In this document: positions 6,365-14,080 of the stretch, in pieces
How positions within the stretch are numbered: position 1 is the stretch's first letter
Layout: each line of letters begins with the position of its first letter
Source: Fidelibacterota bacterium
Lineage (GTDB): Bacteria; Marinisomatota; Marinisomatia; Marinisomatales; S15-B10
Reading direction: 5' to 3'
Assembly: GCA_002715465.1 (NCBI GenBank)
Contig: PAYY01000029.1
Location: forward strand, 1-15,798
DNA: 15,798 nt
Program-made: the position numbers and the translations under genes
The notes under the pieces: model-generated
The model's input: the letters and a program-made list of their open reading frames with translations, nothing else
Told to the model about the DNA's origin: nothing
The model's database searches: none

Positions 6365-8503
6365 TTACAGTGAGTATCCTATTTTAGCTTGAAGATACCT
6401 TCCTTGAGAGGGGTATAAAAACTTCACGTTCTCTTGTAGTAAAGGATCAAAAAGCATATAGCCACCACTATTATACAGCTTATTCATGATATTAAAGATA
6501 TCAAAACTTAGACTAAAACGATCTAACTTTAACTGTAACTTACTGTCAATAGCATTATATGCTGGTAAAGAAGCTGTATTAGCATCATCAAGAAAAGCTT
6601 CTCCAAAAAGACGATGAGCAACTACAAAATCTATGATGGAATTAACCTTAATTGTGAATCGGTTAGTGTATGTAATTCTAGGTATATTTTTTAATTGATT
6701 TCCCTTATTCTCACCATCACCAAACGTTACATCCATAATATTAAAAGTACTATTTAGGCGAATACGATTGGCTAAGTATAGGCCGAAAGAACCTTCAATT
6801 CCACTATGCATACTCTTACTTATATTGCCATATTTAAAAGTAGCCATATCGAAATCAATTTCATTTTTTATATCCAAGTTGTAGTAAGCTAGACTAATTT
6901 CTCCTGCAATAGCAGAAGATGGGAATCCAAATTTCTGATAAAGTCCTAGATCAAGATTTGTTGATTCCTGTGGTACTAATGAAGGATTGGAATAATTGAT
7001 TTCTTGATAGTAGAAGTTAATTATTCGGGTGTCATATAGTTGATCAAGTGAAGGTGCTTTAAAAGCTTTAGACCAATTGATGAAAAAATTTCCTTCAAAG
7101 AATTGAGGTTCAAGATATTGGTAATGTAATCCAACTCTTGGTGAAATATGATTTATTTTTGATTTATCTTGAGGAATTTCATTGACCTTTCCGCTATTTT
7201 CAATCAAATCAAAATGTGTACCTAGAGTAGCACCAATTTTTCTGTTAAAAGCATGTTTTCCCTCTACATAAAAACCCCATTTAGAACGTTGCCCACTTCC
7301 ATTGGAAAGTTGACTTGTTTTTACAATATCATAATATTTGCTATTAAAAACACCAAATTCGGTTTCTACTCCAGCAATAAATTTCGTATTTTCAAAATCT
7401 TGCTCATACTGGGTTTGACCCCACAAAATTTGATTGTCTTGATCTTCTAATTGACTGTCACCCAATTGTGAAGTTAATTGAAGAGTTCGAGTCTGGGTCT
7501 GATCGTATGAACGCATACCTGCTCGTACTGATAATTGATATGGAGGAACCTTATTATTTTGTTTTTCTGAGGAAATGAAACTTATAGCAAAGTCTAATTG
7601 CTCTCTTAGTTGATTGTCATTAGAAAACATCATGTTACTTTGCTTTCGGTTTTGCTTAAGCAATTCTTCAGTGAGAGGTCCTGCTTCATCTTGATTTAAA
7701 CTGCTATAATCAAAATTCAATCGTAGTTTTCCAATCGGAAGACTATTATTCAGATAGCTCGTACTAATTTTATTATTTTCAAATTTGGAGTGATCTCTAA
7801 ACCCGTTGTTTTGAATTAGATTCGCATTTAATTGCAGACCATGATTGCTAAATCTAAAACTTTGGCTAACGTTGATTCCTTTATTACCGAATTGCCCTCC
7901 TATGATATTTAAGTTAGTATTTTTATTTAATTCGTCAGTTTCTGTTATAACATTAATTACACCTCCGATTGCCATATCCCCATATACAGCTGAGCCACCT
8001 CCTCGAGTAATTTCAATTCTTTTAATGTTATCAATAGGAACTAGGCTCCAGTTTATCAATCCTGAAGTAAGATCATTGATTGGGATTCCATTTACATTAA
8101 GTAAAATATATTCTGCTTCCCCTCCTCCATAAAATCCTCTAATGATTGGAACTGGTTTATTTCCTGAGGCATCTTGATTTACGAAAACAATTCCAGTTAA
8201 ATAGTTTAATGCTTCAGCTAGGTTTTTAGATGGGATAGAATTTAATTCTGATTCTGTCAAAACAGCTGTTGCTGACGTTGATTTTTTTAAGACCTCTTCT
8301 ACTCTATCACCAACAACTATAATCTCATCAAGGATATATTGCGATTCATGTATCATTTCCTGATCAGATTGAGCTATACAAATGCTACTCAGGAGAATTA
8401 TATTAAAGAGAAAGTGTTTAAATAAAGGCAAAGATTTTTTTTGATTAAATGGATAATTTAGTTTAAGATCATTTTTTTTGACCATAATAGGCATTTTTAC
8501 CAT
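6365..8503 (-). CDS. TonB-dependent outer-membrane receptor
   Basis: A roughly 710-residue outer-membrane receptor importing a bulky ligand with TonB energy. Numbering from the longest frame (ATG at 8515), a hydrophobic signal lies near residues 34-49 and ends before AQSDQ. A TonB-box-like DEIIVVGDR follows, then a plug domain (SKNLAEALNYLTGIVF, VPIIRGFYGGG, RIEITRGGGSAVYGDMAIGGVINV) and a beta-barrel to the C-terminus. The start is uncertain. ATGs at 8515, 8503, 8494 and 8485 all lie within or near the end of araD. I chose 8503 because AAAGGA precedes it, though only three bases away. A TTG at 8431 would give a textbook short signal peptide but has no ribosome site. No SusD partner is present. 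Position directly after araD suggests a sugar-related ligand, but siderophore or cobalamin receptors look alike. Confidence 0.9.
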   Translation of the reverse strand: MVKMPIMVKKNDLKLNYPFNQKKSLPLFKHFLFNIILLSSICIAQSDQEMIHESQYILDEIIVVGDRVEEVLKKSTSATAVLTESELNSIPSKNLAEALNYLTGIVFVNQDASGNKPVPIIRGFYGGGEAEYILLNVNGIPINDLTSGLINWSLVPIDNIKRIEITRGGGSAVYGDMAIGGVINVITETDELNKNTNLNIIGGQFGNKGINVSQSFRFSNHGLQLNANLIQNNGFRDHSKFENNKISTSYLNNSLPIGKLRLNFDYSSLNQDEAGPLTEELLKQNRKQSNMMFSNDNQLREQLDFAISFISSEKQNNKVPPYQLSVRAGMRSYDQTQTRTLQLTSQLGDSQLEDQDNQILWGQTQYEQDFENTKFIAGVETEFGVFNSKYYDIVKTSQLSNGSGQRSKWGFYVEGKHAFNRKIGATLGTHFDLIENSGKVNEIPQDKSKINHISPRVGLHYQYLEPQFFEGNFFINWSKAFKAPSLDQLYDTRIINFYYQEINYSNPSLVPQESTNLDLGLYQKFGFPSSAIAGEISLAYYNLDIKNEIDFDMATFKYGNISKSMHSGIEGSFGLYLANRIRLNSTFNIMDVTFGDGENKGNQLKNIPRITYTNRFTIKVNSIIDFVVAHRLFGEAFLDDANTASLPAYNAIDSKLQLKLDRFSLSFDIFNIMNKLYNSGGYMLFDPLLQENVKFLYPSQGRYLQAKIGYSL

Positions 8504-9170
8504 GTTTCCTTTCATAATGTTTATTTGAAATATGATCAGGGATTGAATTTGATTTTGGATCTAGCTGGGTTGTCCCAATGGCCATTCTTGCAACCCGTTC
8601 AAGTATCAGCAAATTATTTACAGCATCACTTGGTGAATTTCCCCATGCAAAAGGTGCGTGACCTGAGACTAAAACACCTGGCATTTCGATAGGATTTAGT
8701 TTTGTAAACCTTTCGATAATTACATTGCCCGTATTGCCTTCATAGTCTTCTTCTACTTCATTAGGAGTCAAAAACCGAGCTAGTGGAATTTTTCCATGAA
8801 AATGATCTGCATGTGTAGTCCCGAAACAGGGAATTTCTTTACATGCTTGGCAAAACATCGTGGCGAAAAGACTATGACTGTGGGCTACACCTTCTATAGC
8901 TTCAAAAGCATTGTAGAGTCTGACGTGAGTAGGTGTGTCAGATGATGGTCTAAGGTTTCCATCAACTACATTGCCATCAAGGTCAACTATAACCATATGT
9001 TCAGGTTGTAAATTTTCATAATCAACACCACTTGGTTTAATAGCAATTAAACCTTCATCTCGATCAACACCACTTACATTTCCCCAAGTAAGAGTTACAA
9101 GATCATATTTTACGAGATCAAGATTTGCTTTACATACCTTTTCTTTTAATTTTGTAAGTCTATCATTCAT
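8469..9170 (-). CDS. araD: L-ribulose-5-phosphate 4-epimerase (class II aldolase family)
   Basis: A 233-residue enzyme close in sequence to Escherichia coli AraD along its whole length. It interconverts L-ribulose 5-phosphate and D-xylulose 5-phosphate through a metal-bound retro-aldol step. Visible matches include LVTLTWGNVSGVDRD (24-38), IKPSGVDY (44-51), SSDTPTH (76-82), the metal ligands His97, His99 (HSHS) and His171 (SGHAPFAWG), GTTHADHFHG with Asp122 (117-126), and the C-terminal RKHGKNAYYGQ with Tyr229. All catalytic positions known for AraD are present. TTTGGAGAT at 9176-9184 gives a good ribosome site, with eight bases between GGAG and the ATG. It follows araB by 32 bases and overlaps the start of the TonB receptor gene. 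Related enzymes act on L-xylulose 5-phosphate (UlaF, SgbE) with the same fold, so a different pentulose source is possible. Confidence 0.93.
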   Translation of the reverse strand: MNDRLTKLKEKVCKANLDLVKYDLVTLTWGNVSGVDRDEGLIAIKPSGVDYENLQPEHMVIVDLDGNVVDGNLRPSSDTPTHVRLYNAFEAIEGVAHSHSLFATMFCQACKEIPCFGTTHADHFHGKIPLARFLTPNEVEEDYEGNTGNVIIERFTKLNPIEMPGVLVSGHAPFAWGNSPSDAVNNLLILERVARMAIGTTQLDPKSNSIPDHISNKHYERKHGKNAYYGQKK

Positions 9171-9202
9171 AATTAAATCTCCAAATCATATTGATCTTAT
9201 AA

Positions 9203-10885
9203 TTAGGAACGTTGCTGATCTCGAATCTCAAGGAGATCTTTCATAATATTATGCATACTTCCAGACCATTCACTGGTTCCAAACGCATCATGGGCTTTAC
9301 TATATAGAAGGTAAATTTTTTGATAGATTTCATGATTTTTACTATCTGGTTCATATGTTTTCTTTATAGACGTTAATACTGATTGAGCCGAAAAGGTGTC
9401 GTTGAATTCACCAGCTGAAATAGCGCCAAAAATTGACGCACCTAAAGCTGGTGTCTGGTCACTTCGGGATATTCTCATTGGCCTTCCAATTACATCAGCA
9501 TAAATTTGCATAAGCATCGGACTTTTTGCAGCTAACCCACCACAATTCACTACATCGTTCACTTTTACACCATAATCCTCAATACGATTAATTATTGTAA
9601 GAGCCCCAAAAGCCGTAGATTCAACCAAGGCACGGAAAATTTCGTGGGGAGTGGTATGTAGAGTTTGACCAAGTAATAAGCCACTTAATCGCACATCAAC
9701 GAGTATTGTTCTATTTCCATTATTCCAATCAAGAGCAAGTAGACCTGTTTCTCCGGGTTTCAAAATGACTGCTTGCTTTTCTAGTTTTTCAAACTTTTCA
9801 TCTATACTTTTTCCATAATTTTCGGGGGTGAGATTATTTACAAACCACAAAAAAATATCACCAACAGCTGATTGACCTGCTTCAATTCCAAAGTAATTAT
9901 TCATGACAGATCCATCTACAATACCGCAAACTCCTGGAATATCATTAAGTTTTTGTTGATTGTTTTGAACCATTATATCGCAAGTACTTGTACCAAGGAT
10001 TTTGACTAAAGTACCTTCTTTGATTCCAGCACCTACAGCCCCCATATGTGCATCAAAGGCTCCCACAGCTACGGAAATACCTGACTTTAACCCTAAGCGA
10101 TTGGCCCATGCTTCACTTAGGACTCCAGCAGATTCCTCTGAAGAAAAAGCTTCGACAGAATAATTTTCTCGAATTTTACATAGAGCTGGATCAAGTCTTG
10201 ATAGGAATTCAAGATCAGGTAGACCACCCCAATCCTTATTGTACATAGCTTTATGACCTGCAGCACAAATACTACGCTTGATATTATTTGGCTGAGTATG
10301 TCCGGTAAGTACAGATGGTATATAGTCACATAGTTCAACAAAACTAGCAATAGAATCAAATAGTTTTGGGTCAATATTTTTGCAGTGCAATACTTTACTC
10401 CAGTACCATTCAGAAGAATATGTACCACCGATTTTTGAAAGATATTGAGGACGAATATCTGCAGCTAAGTCTGTGATTTGCTTAGCTTCACTAAAACTAG
10501 TATGGTCTTTCCACAGCCAACACATAGCATTAATGTTTTCACTGAATTCAGGAAGGAAACTCATTGGAGTACCTTCTTCATTTACTGGTATAGGGCTACT
10601 ACCAGTAGTATCTACCCCAATACCTACTATGGCACTTGCATCAAAATAGGGGTCGTTTTCTATAGCTTTTTCAATAGAGTTCGTGATTGTATAAGTGACA
10701 CCATCTAAGTAATCTTTCGGATTTTGACGAGCTAAATTAGGATCATTTTTATCAACTAGAACTCCAGCTTCACCCGAAGGATAATTAAAAAGAGATGAGG
10801 ATACCTCAAGACCATCAGAAAGATCGACAATTAATGCACGACATGAGTTTGTTCCATAATCTAAACCAATTGCATACTTTTTCAT
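9203..10885 (-). CDS. araB: Ribulokinase (FGGY carbohydrate kinase)
   Basis: A 560-residue kinase, matching the usual AraB length of about 560-570. It phosphorylates L-ribulose (and often other pentuloses) with ATP in the cytosol. The FGGY N-terminal motif GLDYGTNSCRA is at 7-17, GIGVDTTGSSPIPV at 88-101, the AraB-typical WKDHT at 125-129, CAAGHKAM at 207-214, the catalytic aspartate in GAFDAHMGA (Asp278), KILGTSTCD at 295-303, and the C-terminal signature NCGGLAAKSPMLMQIYADV. It is followed 32 bases later by araD, the normal metabolic successor, but araA (arabinose isomerase) is absent from the window. A weak ribosome site, AAGG, lies seven bases before the ATG. A TATAAT element in the 76-base gap upstream may give it a promoter of its own. 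Confidence 0.94.
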   Translation of the reverse strand: MKKYAIGLDYGTNSCRALIVDLSDGLEVSSSLFNYPSGEAGVLVDKNDPNLARQNPKDYLDGVTYTITNSIEKAIENDPYFDASAIVGIGVDTTGSSPIPVNEEGTPMSFLPEFSENINAMCWLWKDHTSFSEAKQITDLAADIRPQYLSKIGGTYSSEWYWSKVLHCKNIDPKLFDSIASFVELCDYIPSVLTGHTQPNNIKRSICAAGHKAMYNKDWGGLPDLEFLSRLDPALCKIRENYSVEAFSSEESAGVLSEAWANRLGLKSGISVAVGAFDAHMGAVGAGIKEGTLVKILGTSTCDIMVQNNQQKLNDIPGVCGIVDGSVMNNYFGIEAGQSAVGDIFLWFVNNLTPENYGKSIDEKFEKLEKQAVILKPGETGLLALDWNNGNRTILVDVRLSGLLLGQTLHTTPHEIFRALVESTAFGALTIINRIEDYGVKVNDVVNCGGLAAKSPMLMQIYADVIGRPMRISRSDQTPALGASIFGAISAGEFNDTFSAQSVLTSIKKTYEPDSKNHEIYQKIYLLYSKAHDAFGTSEWSGSMHNIMKDLLEIRDQQRS

Positions 10886-10923
10886 TAGAAGACCTTATTT
10901 CTTAAAGCGAATAAATTGAAATA

Positions 10924-10929
10924 ATTATA
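10924..10929 (-). promoter_or_regulatory. Possible -10 element for araB
   Basis: A perfect TATAAT on the minus strand lies 38 bases upstream of the araB ATG, in the 76-base gap after the hydrolase gene. No good -35 hexamer sits at normal spacing, and such hexamers are common in DNA this A+T-rich. The gap shows no terminator hairpin, so read-through from the hydrolase gene is equally possible. Confidence 0.2.
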
Positions 10930-10961
10930 GTATAAGTACAAAAAAAATGATCCTATATCAA

Positions 10962-11759
10962 TTAATTGTTTAATAAAAAATCTGTTGTTTTTTGATTGAA
11001 TTCATCGAGTGCTTCCCAATGACAAGCGTGACCAGTATCAGGAATTTTCCAAATTTTACTCCCTTTAATTTTTTCATGGAGAACTTCCGAAAAAGCTAGA
11101 GGAGTAAAAATGTCTTTAATCCCAACAACAATGAATGTAGGCTGACTTATAGCATTAAGTTGATTAATGGTATTGTGATTAATACATGCATCAAGTTGAC
11201 CGTCAAAACCTTCTTGAGACTGAGGTTTTGGATTGTTTCTGGCGGCTTCTTGTCCTTCTATTAAACCATTAGAATTATTTTCAACATAATCAGTAGCAAA
11301 AATCCATAGTTGAAGAAGTTCCATAAAGTCACCTGGATCAGCTACACGACGTAGTTTTTTTAAATTTTCATATACTGTAGTAGCATATCGATCAAAACAA
11401 CCCCATGTGCTTATCAGAACCATAGATTCTACTTTTTCTGGGTGGCGAAGGGCAAGTTGTTGAGAAATGGCACCTCCCATTGATATACCAGCAATTCTTG
11501 CTTTTTCTATTCCAAGAGAATCCATCAGACCAGCTGTATCATCTGCCATATTAGACGTTGAATAAGGTCCAACTGGTTGCTCAGATTGTCCAACACCACG
11601 ATTGTCAATCATCACACATCTGAAATGTTTGGAATATTCATTAACATGTAACTCCCAAAGAGTACCGGGGGCTCCAAAGCCCATAATAAGGATGAGAGGG
11701 TCACCTTCACCTTTTTCTTCATAATGCATTTTGATTCCATTTGTTTCAACAAAGGGCAT
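10962..11759 (-). CDS. Alpha/beta-fold hydrolase
   Basis: A 265-residue cytosolic alpha/beta hydrolase. The oxyanion region is IMGFGAPG (25-32) and the loop motif is DNRGVGQSEQP (52-62). The nucleophile elbow is GISMGG with Ser93, and the triad is completed by Asp216 (VGIKDIFTP) and His244 (DTGHACHWE). The sequence style resembles 3-oxoadipate enol-lactonases and related esterases and lactonases, so a lactone or ester of a sugar derivative is plausible, but no substrate can be assigned. It has a strong ribosome site, AAGGAG at 11767-11772, and is the first gene of the minus-strand block that continues into araB and araD. A candidate promoter lies at 11838-11864. It is divergent from the Tm-1-like operon, so the two may share regulation. 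Confidence 0.88.
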   Translation of the reverse strand: MPFVETNGIKMHYEEKGEGDPLILIMGFGAPGTLWELHVNEYSKHFRCVMIDNRGVGQSEQPVGPYSTSNMADDTAGLMDSLGIEKARIAGISMGGAISQQLALRHPEKVESMVLISTWGCFDRYATTVYENLKKLRRVADPGDFMELLQLWIFATDYVENNSNGLIEGQEAARNNPKPQSQEGFDGQLDACINHNTINQLNAISQPTFIVVGIKDIFTPLAFSEVLHEKIKGSKIWKIPDTGHACHWEALDEFNQKTTDFLLNN

Positions 11760-11837
11760 GATTTTTCTCCTTAATTTTAGTTTTCAGAAAGCTTTAGGAA
11801 AGGATGTTTGGGTTAACCAAGCTCTAAAAACAATAGC

Positions 11838-11864
11838 ATTATAACTCTAATTCCTGAACCTCAA
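11838..11864 (-). promoter_or_regulatory. Candidate promoter for the hydrolase-araB-araD block
   Basis: On the minus strand a perfect TATAAT (11838-11843) is preceded after 15 bases by TTGAGG (11859-11864), a four-of-six match to the sigma-70 -35 box. The spacing is shorter than the preferred 17. It would give a leader of roughly 70 bases before the ATG at 11759. This is a pattern match only. Confidence 0.3.
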
Positions 11865-11887
11865 AAACAAAATATTTAGATTCCAAT

Positions 11888-11906
11888 TTATTCTATAGTA
11901 GAATAA
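11888..11906. promoter_or_regulatory. 19-bp perfect inverted repeat in the divergent control region, candidate operator
   Basis: TTATTCTA - TAG - TAGAATAA is a perfect palindrome with 8-bp arms and a 3-bp centre. It lies within the 220-bp gap between the divergent hydrolase and PEP-hydrolase-like genes, upstream of both candidate promoters. It is followed by no T-run and lies far from any gene end, so it is more likely a dimeric regulator site than a terminator. Two weaker inverted repeats lie nearby: GTATT/AATAC at 11921-11936 and CTATA/TATAG at 11944-11957. No regulator gene is in the window. Confidence 0.4.
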
Positions 11907-11923
11907 TGATTTCGAATTTAGTA

Positions 11924-11950
11924 TTTTCAATAATACCTGCATACTATATT
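11924..11950 (+). promoter_or_regulatory. Weak candidate promoter for the Tm-1-like operon
   Basis: TATATT at 11945-11950 (five of six matches to the -10 box) is preceded after 15 bases by TTTTCA at 11924-11929 (four of six to the -35 box). The start of transcription would fall near 11957, about 23 bases before the ATG at 11980. The CTATA/TATAG inverted repeat overlaps the -10. The spacing is short and the region is very A+T-rich, so this is weak. Confidence 0.2.
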
Positions 11951-11979
11951 GTTATAGCAGAATTAATTAAGGGGTTGAC

Positions 11980-12840
11980 ATGATCACAAAGAGAATTTCT
12001 ACGAAAGCTATTTTAACTAGACTCAGATCTAAAATTTCTAACCGACAACCAATTATGATATCAAGTGCTGGAAGTGGACTTGTAGCAAAACTTTTAGAAG
12101 AAGCAGGTGCAGATTGTATAAACACATTTTCAGGTGCTCGTTTAAGGGCAAATGGTATGGGAACCATGTCAATGATGTGGCCAATTCTTGATTCTAACCA
12201 ACAGACTTTAGATTATACTAGAGAAGATATTATGCCTGCAATGGCCGGCAAAGCTTTTGTTTGTGCATGCCTAAACTCTAATGACCCTCTCAAAGATATG
12301 AGAATGGTTCTTGAAGATTGTAAGCGCATGGGAGTCAATTCAGTTTCAAATATTGGTCCATCAATAAGCTATGTTGATAAGGACAGTGAGATTTTTAGGG
12401 TTTTAAACAGTTCTGGAATTACACTTCAGAATGAGATAGATATGCTAATTCTTGCGAAGGAAATGAATATGGTTACTATTGGACTTGCTTTTTCTGAAGA
12501 AGATTCAATTGAGCTTGTACAACAAGCTCAACCACATATTTTTTGTTATCATGCTGGGACAACAAAAGGTGGTAGGACTGGTTATGATAAAGGAATGACT
12601 ATTGATGAAACAGCTGAAGAAACAGAGACAGTCTTCCAAAAAGTTAAAGAAATTAATTCAGACATTATTTTAGTTGGACATGGTGCAGCAATGGAGAATC
12701 CACCTGATGCCAAGTTTATGCTTGACAATACTTCAAGCCATGGTTTTTGGACTGGTTCATCAACTGAACGACTTCCTATAGAAAGAGCTGTAACTGAAGT
12801 GGCTGAAGAATTTGCTAATCTGGAATTTTCAGAGAGTTGA
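11980..12840 (+). CDS. PEP-hydrolase-like TIM-barrel protein (PF09370; Tm-1 C-terminal half homologue)
   Basis: A 286-residue protein matching the phosphoenolpyruvate hydrolase-like / TIM-barrel signal transduction family (PF09370). Recognisable stretches are PIMISSAGSGLVAKLLEEAG (24-43), NTFSGARLRANGMGTMSM (48-65), NIGPSIS (124-130), HAGTTKGGRTGY (191-202) and VGHGAAMENPPDAKFM (232-247). The family is a TIM barrel; it occurs as a stand-alone enzyme-like protein, as a domain of some sigma-54 activators and as the C-terminal half of plant and fungal Tm-1-like proteins. The true reaction is uncertain. A ribosome site, AAGGGG at 11969-11974, lies five bases before the ATG. It is the first gene of the rightward block, 14 bases before its usual partner UPF0261. 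Family placement is firm; function is unknown. Confidence 0.88.
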   Translation: MITKRISTKAILTRLRSKISNRQPIMISSAGSGLVAKLLEEAGADCINTFSGARLRANGMGTMSMMWPILDSNQQTLDYTREDIMPAMAGKAFVCACLNSNDPLKDMRMVLEDCKRMGVNSVSNIGPSISYVDKDSEIFRVLNSSGITLQNEIDMLILAKEMNMVTIGLAFSEEDSIELVQQAQPHIFCYHAGTTKGGRTGYDKGMTIDETAEETETVFQKVKEINSDIILVGHGAAMENPPDAKFMLDNTSSHGFWTGSSTERLPIERAVTEVAEEFANLEFSES

Positions 12841-12846
12841 AGGAGG
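12841..12846 (+). promoter_or_regulatory. Ribosome binding site fixing the UPF0261 start
   Basis: AGGAGG, directly after the stop of the preceding gene, sits eight bases before the ATG at 12855. It shows that the in-frame ATG at 12837, which overlaps that stop, is not the likely start. Confidence 0.8.
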
Positions 12847-12854
12847 AAGAGATT

Positions 12855-14078
12855 ATGTCAAAGGTTATAGCAATTCTTGCGACAATGGATACTAAAGGTG
12901 CTGAATCGGATTTTATTAGACAGGAAATTGAAAGTCTAGGGGGACATGCTATACTTATTGACGTAGGTGTAATTGGTAAAGTTACTGTGCCCATAGATAT
13001 TTCTAACCATGAGGTAGCCAATGAAGGTGGTGGATCTATGGATGAAATTCTTAAAAATCCAAGTCGCCAAGATGCAACCCCTTTTTTAATTAAAGGTTCT
13101 ATAAAAATAATAAATGAAAAATTACTTAAAGGAGAAATAGATGGGCTCATTGCTTTAGGAGGAAGTCAAGGTACAACTCTTTGCGCTCAAGTGATGCAGT
13201 CTCTTCCCTATGGTTTTCCTAAGGTTATGTTATCAACAGTTGCATCAGGAGATACGGCTCCTTTTGTAGATATCAAAGATATAACGATGATGTTTTCTGT
13301 TAGCGATATTCTTGGTTTAAATGATTTTTCCAGGAAGATTTTGGCTAATGTAGCGGGTGCGGCATATGGAATGGCATTAGCAGGTGCTAATCTTGAAAAA
13401 ACTAAATCAGATAAGCCTCTCATAGGTATGTCTAATCTTGGAGTTTTAACAAAAGGGTGTATGATTGCTATTGAACGTTTCCATGAAAAAGGATATGAGG
13501 TTGTAGTGTTTCATGCGATTGGTGCTGGTGGTAGAGCAATGGAACAAATGATGAAAGAAGGATTGATAGGTGGAGTTTTCGATTATGCTATGGGAGAAAT
13601 AGCAGATGAAGTGTATGGAGTCCTAAGGGCGGGTGGGCCTGAACGTCTTACTGTCGCTGGCAAACTTGGCATTCCACAAGTGTTGTGTCCAGGTGGGGCT
13701 GAACATCTTGGTATCCTTGTCCCGCCCAATGAAGTTCCTAATGAGTGGAAAAATCATAATTATGTTTTTCATAGCCCTGTTGTTTTTGTACCAAGGTTGG
13801 TAGGTGATGAGATTATAGCCGTTGCGAATGATATACTTACACGCCTTAAACACACAAAGGGGAATGCTATCTTGATGTTACCAACTGATGGTACTGGAAC
13901 ATACGGTCGTCCAGGAGGTGTTTTGCGAGACACTGATAGTGATGCAATTTTCTTTGATACTATACGTTCAGGATTACCTGATGCTATTGAATTAGTAGAA
14001 AGACATACTCATGCAGAAGACCCAGAATTTGTTCGTGAATGCGTAGATCGTTTGATTGGTCTAATTGAAGGAGAATAG
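12855..14078 (+). CDS. Tm-1-like ATP-binding protein (UPF0261 family, PF06792)
   Basis: A 407-residue protein of the UPF0261/Tm-1-like family. The start MSKVIAILATMDTKGAESDF is characteristic of the family N-terminus. Further conserved blocks are IALGGSQGTT (about 99-108), STVASGDTAPFVDIKDI (127-143), GMSNLGVLTKGCM and FHAIGAGGRAMEQM mid-protein, CPGGAEHLG, and LPTDGTGTYGRPGGVLRDTDSD near the C-terminus. In tomato the same domain forms the N-terminal half of Tm-1, which binds ATP and blocks tobamovirus replication; the bacterial role is not known to me. Strong coupling with the preceding TIM-barrel gene (14-base gap) implies that the two proteins work together. Placement among hydrolases and class II aldolases suggests metabolism of a sugar-derived acid. 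The last codons contain the ribosome site for the next gene. Confidence 0.92.
   Translation: MSKVIAILATMDTKGAESDFIRQEIESLGGHAILIDVGVIGKVTVPIDISNHEVANEGGGSMDEILKNPSRQDATPFLIKGSIKIINEKLLKGEIDGLIALGGSQGTTLCAQVMQSLPYGFPKVMLSTVASGDTAPFVDIKDITMMFSVSDILGLNDFSRKILANVAGAAYGMALAGANLEKTKSDKPLIGMSNLGVLTKGCMIAIERFHEKGYEVVVFHAIGAGGRAMEQMMKEGLIGGVFDYAMGEIADEVYGVLRAGGPERLTVAGKLGIPQVLCPGGAEHLGILVPPNEVPNEWKNHNYVFHSPVVFVPRLVGDEIIAVANDILTRLKHTKGNAILMLPTDGTGTYGRPGGVLRDTDSDAIFFDTIRSGLPDAIELVERHTHAEDPEFVRECVDRLIGLIEGE
14068..14073 (+). promoter_or_regulatory. Ribosome binding site pointing to a CTG start
   Basis: AAGGAG, inside the last codons of the UPF0261 gene, is followed after seven bases by CTG at 14081, the first codon of the full-length hydrolase frame. 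No ATG, GTG or TTG lies in that frame at suitable spacing. An in-frame TGA at 14066-14068 bars any start further upstream. Confidence 0.6.
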
Positions 14079-14080
14079 AT

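Noticed and set aside
10117..10428. Minus-strand open frame of 103 codons inside araB
   Set aside because: It lies in another frame of the intact ribulokinase gene, resembles no family and has no ribosome site. It is a shadow frame.
12837..12854. In-frame ATG at 12837 as the UPF0261 start
   Set aside because: It overlaps the preceding stop and would translate the ribosome site itself. AGGAGG is positioned for the ATG at 12855, where family similarity begins.
12815..13150. Minus-strand open frame of 111 codons opposite the UPF0261 gene
   Set aside because: It is antisense to strongly conserved coding sequence, with low-complexity Ser/Pro/Ile composition typical of a complement-strand artefact.
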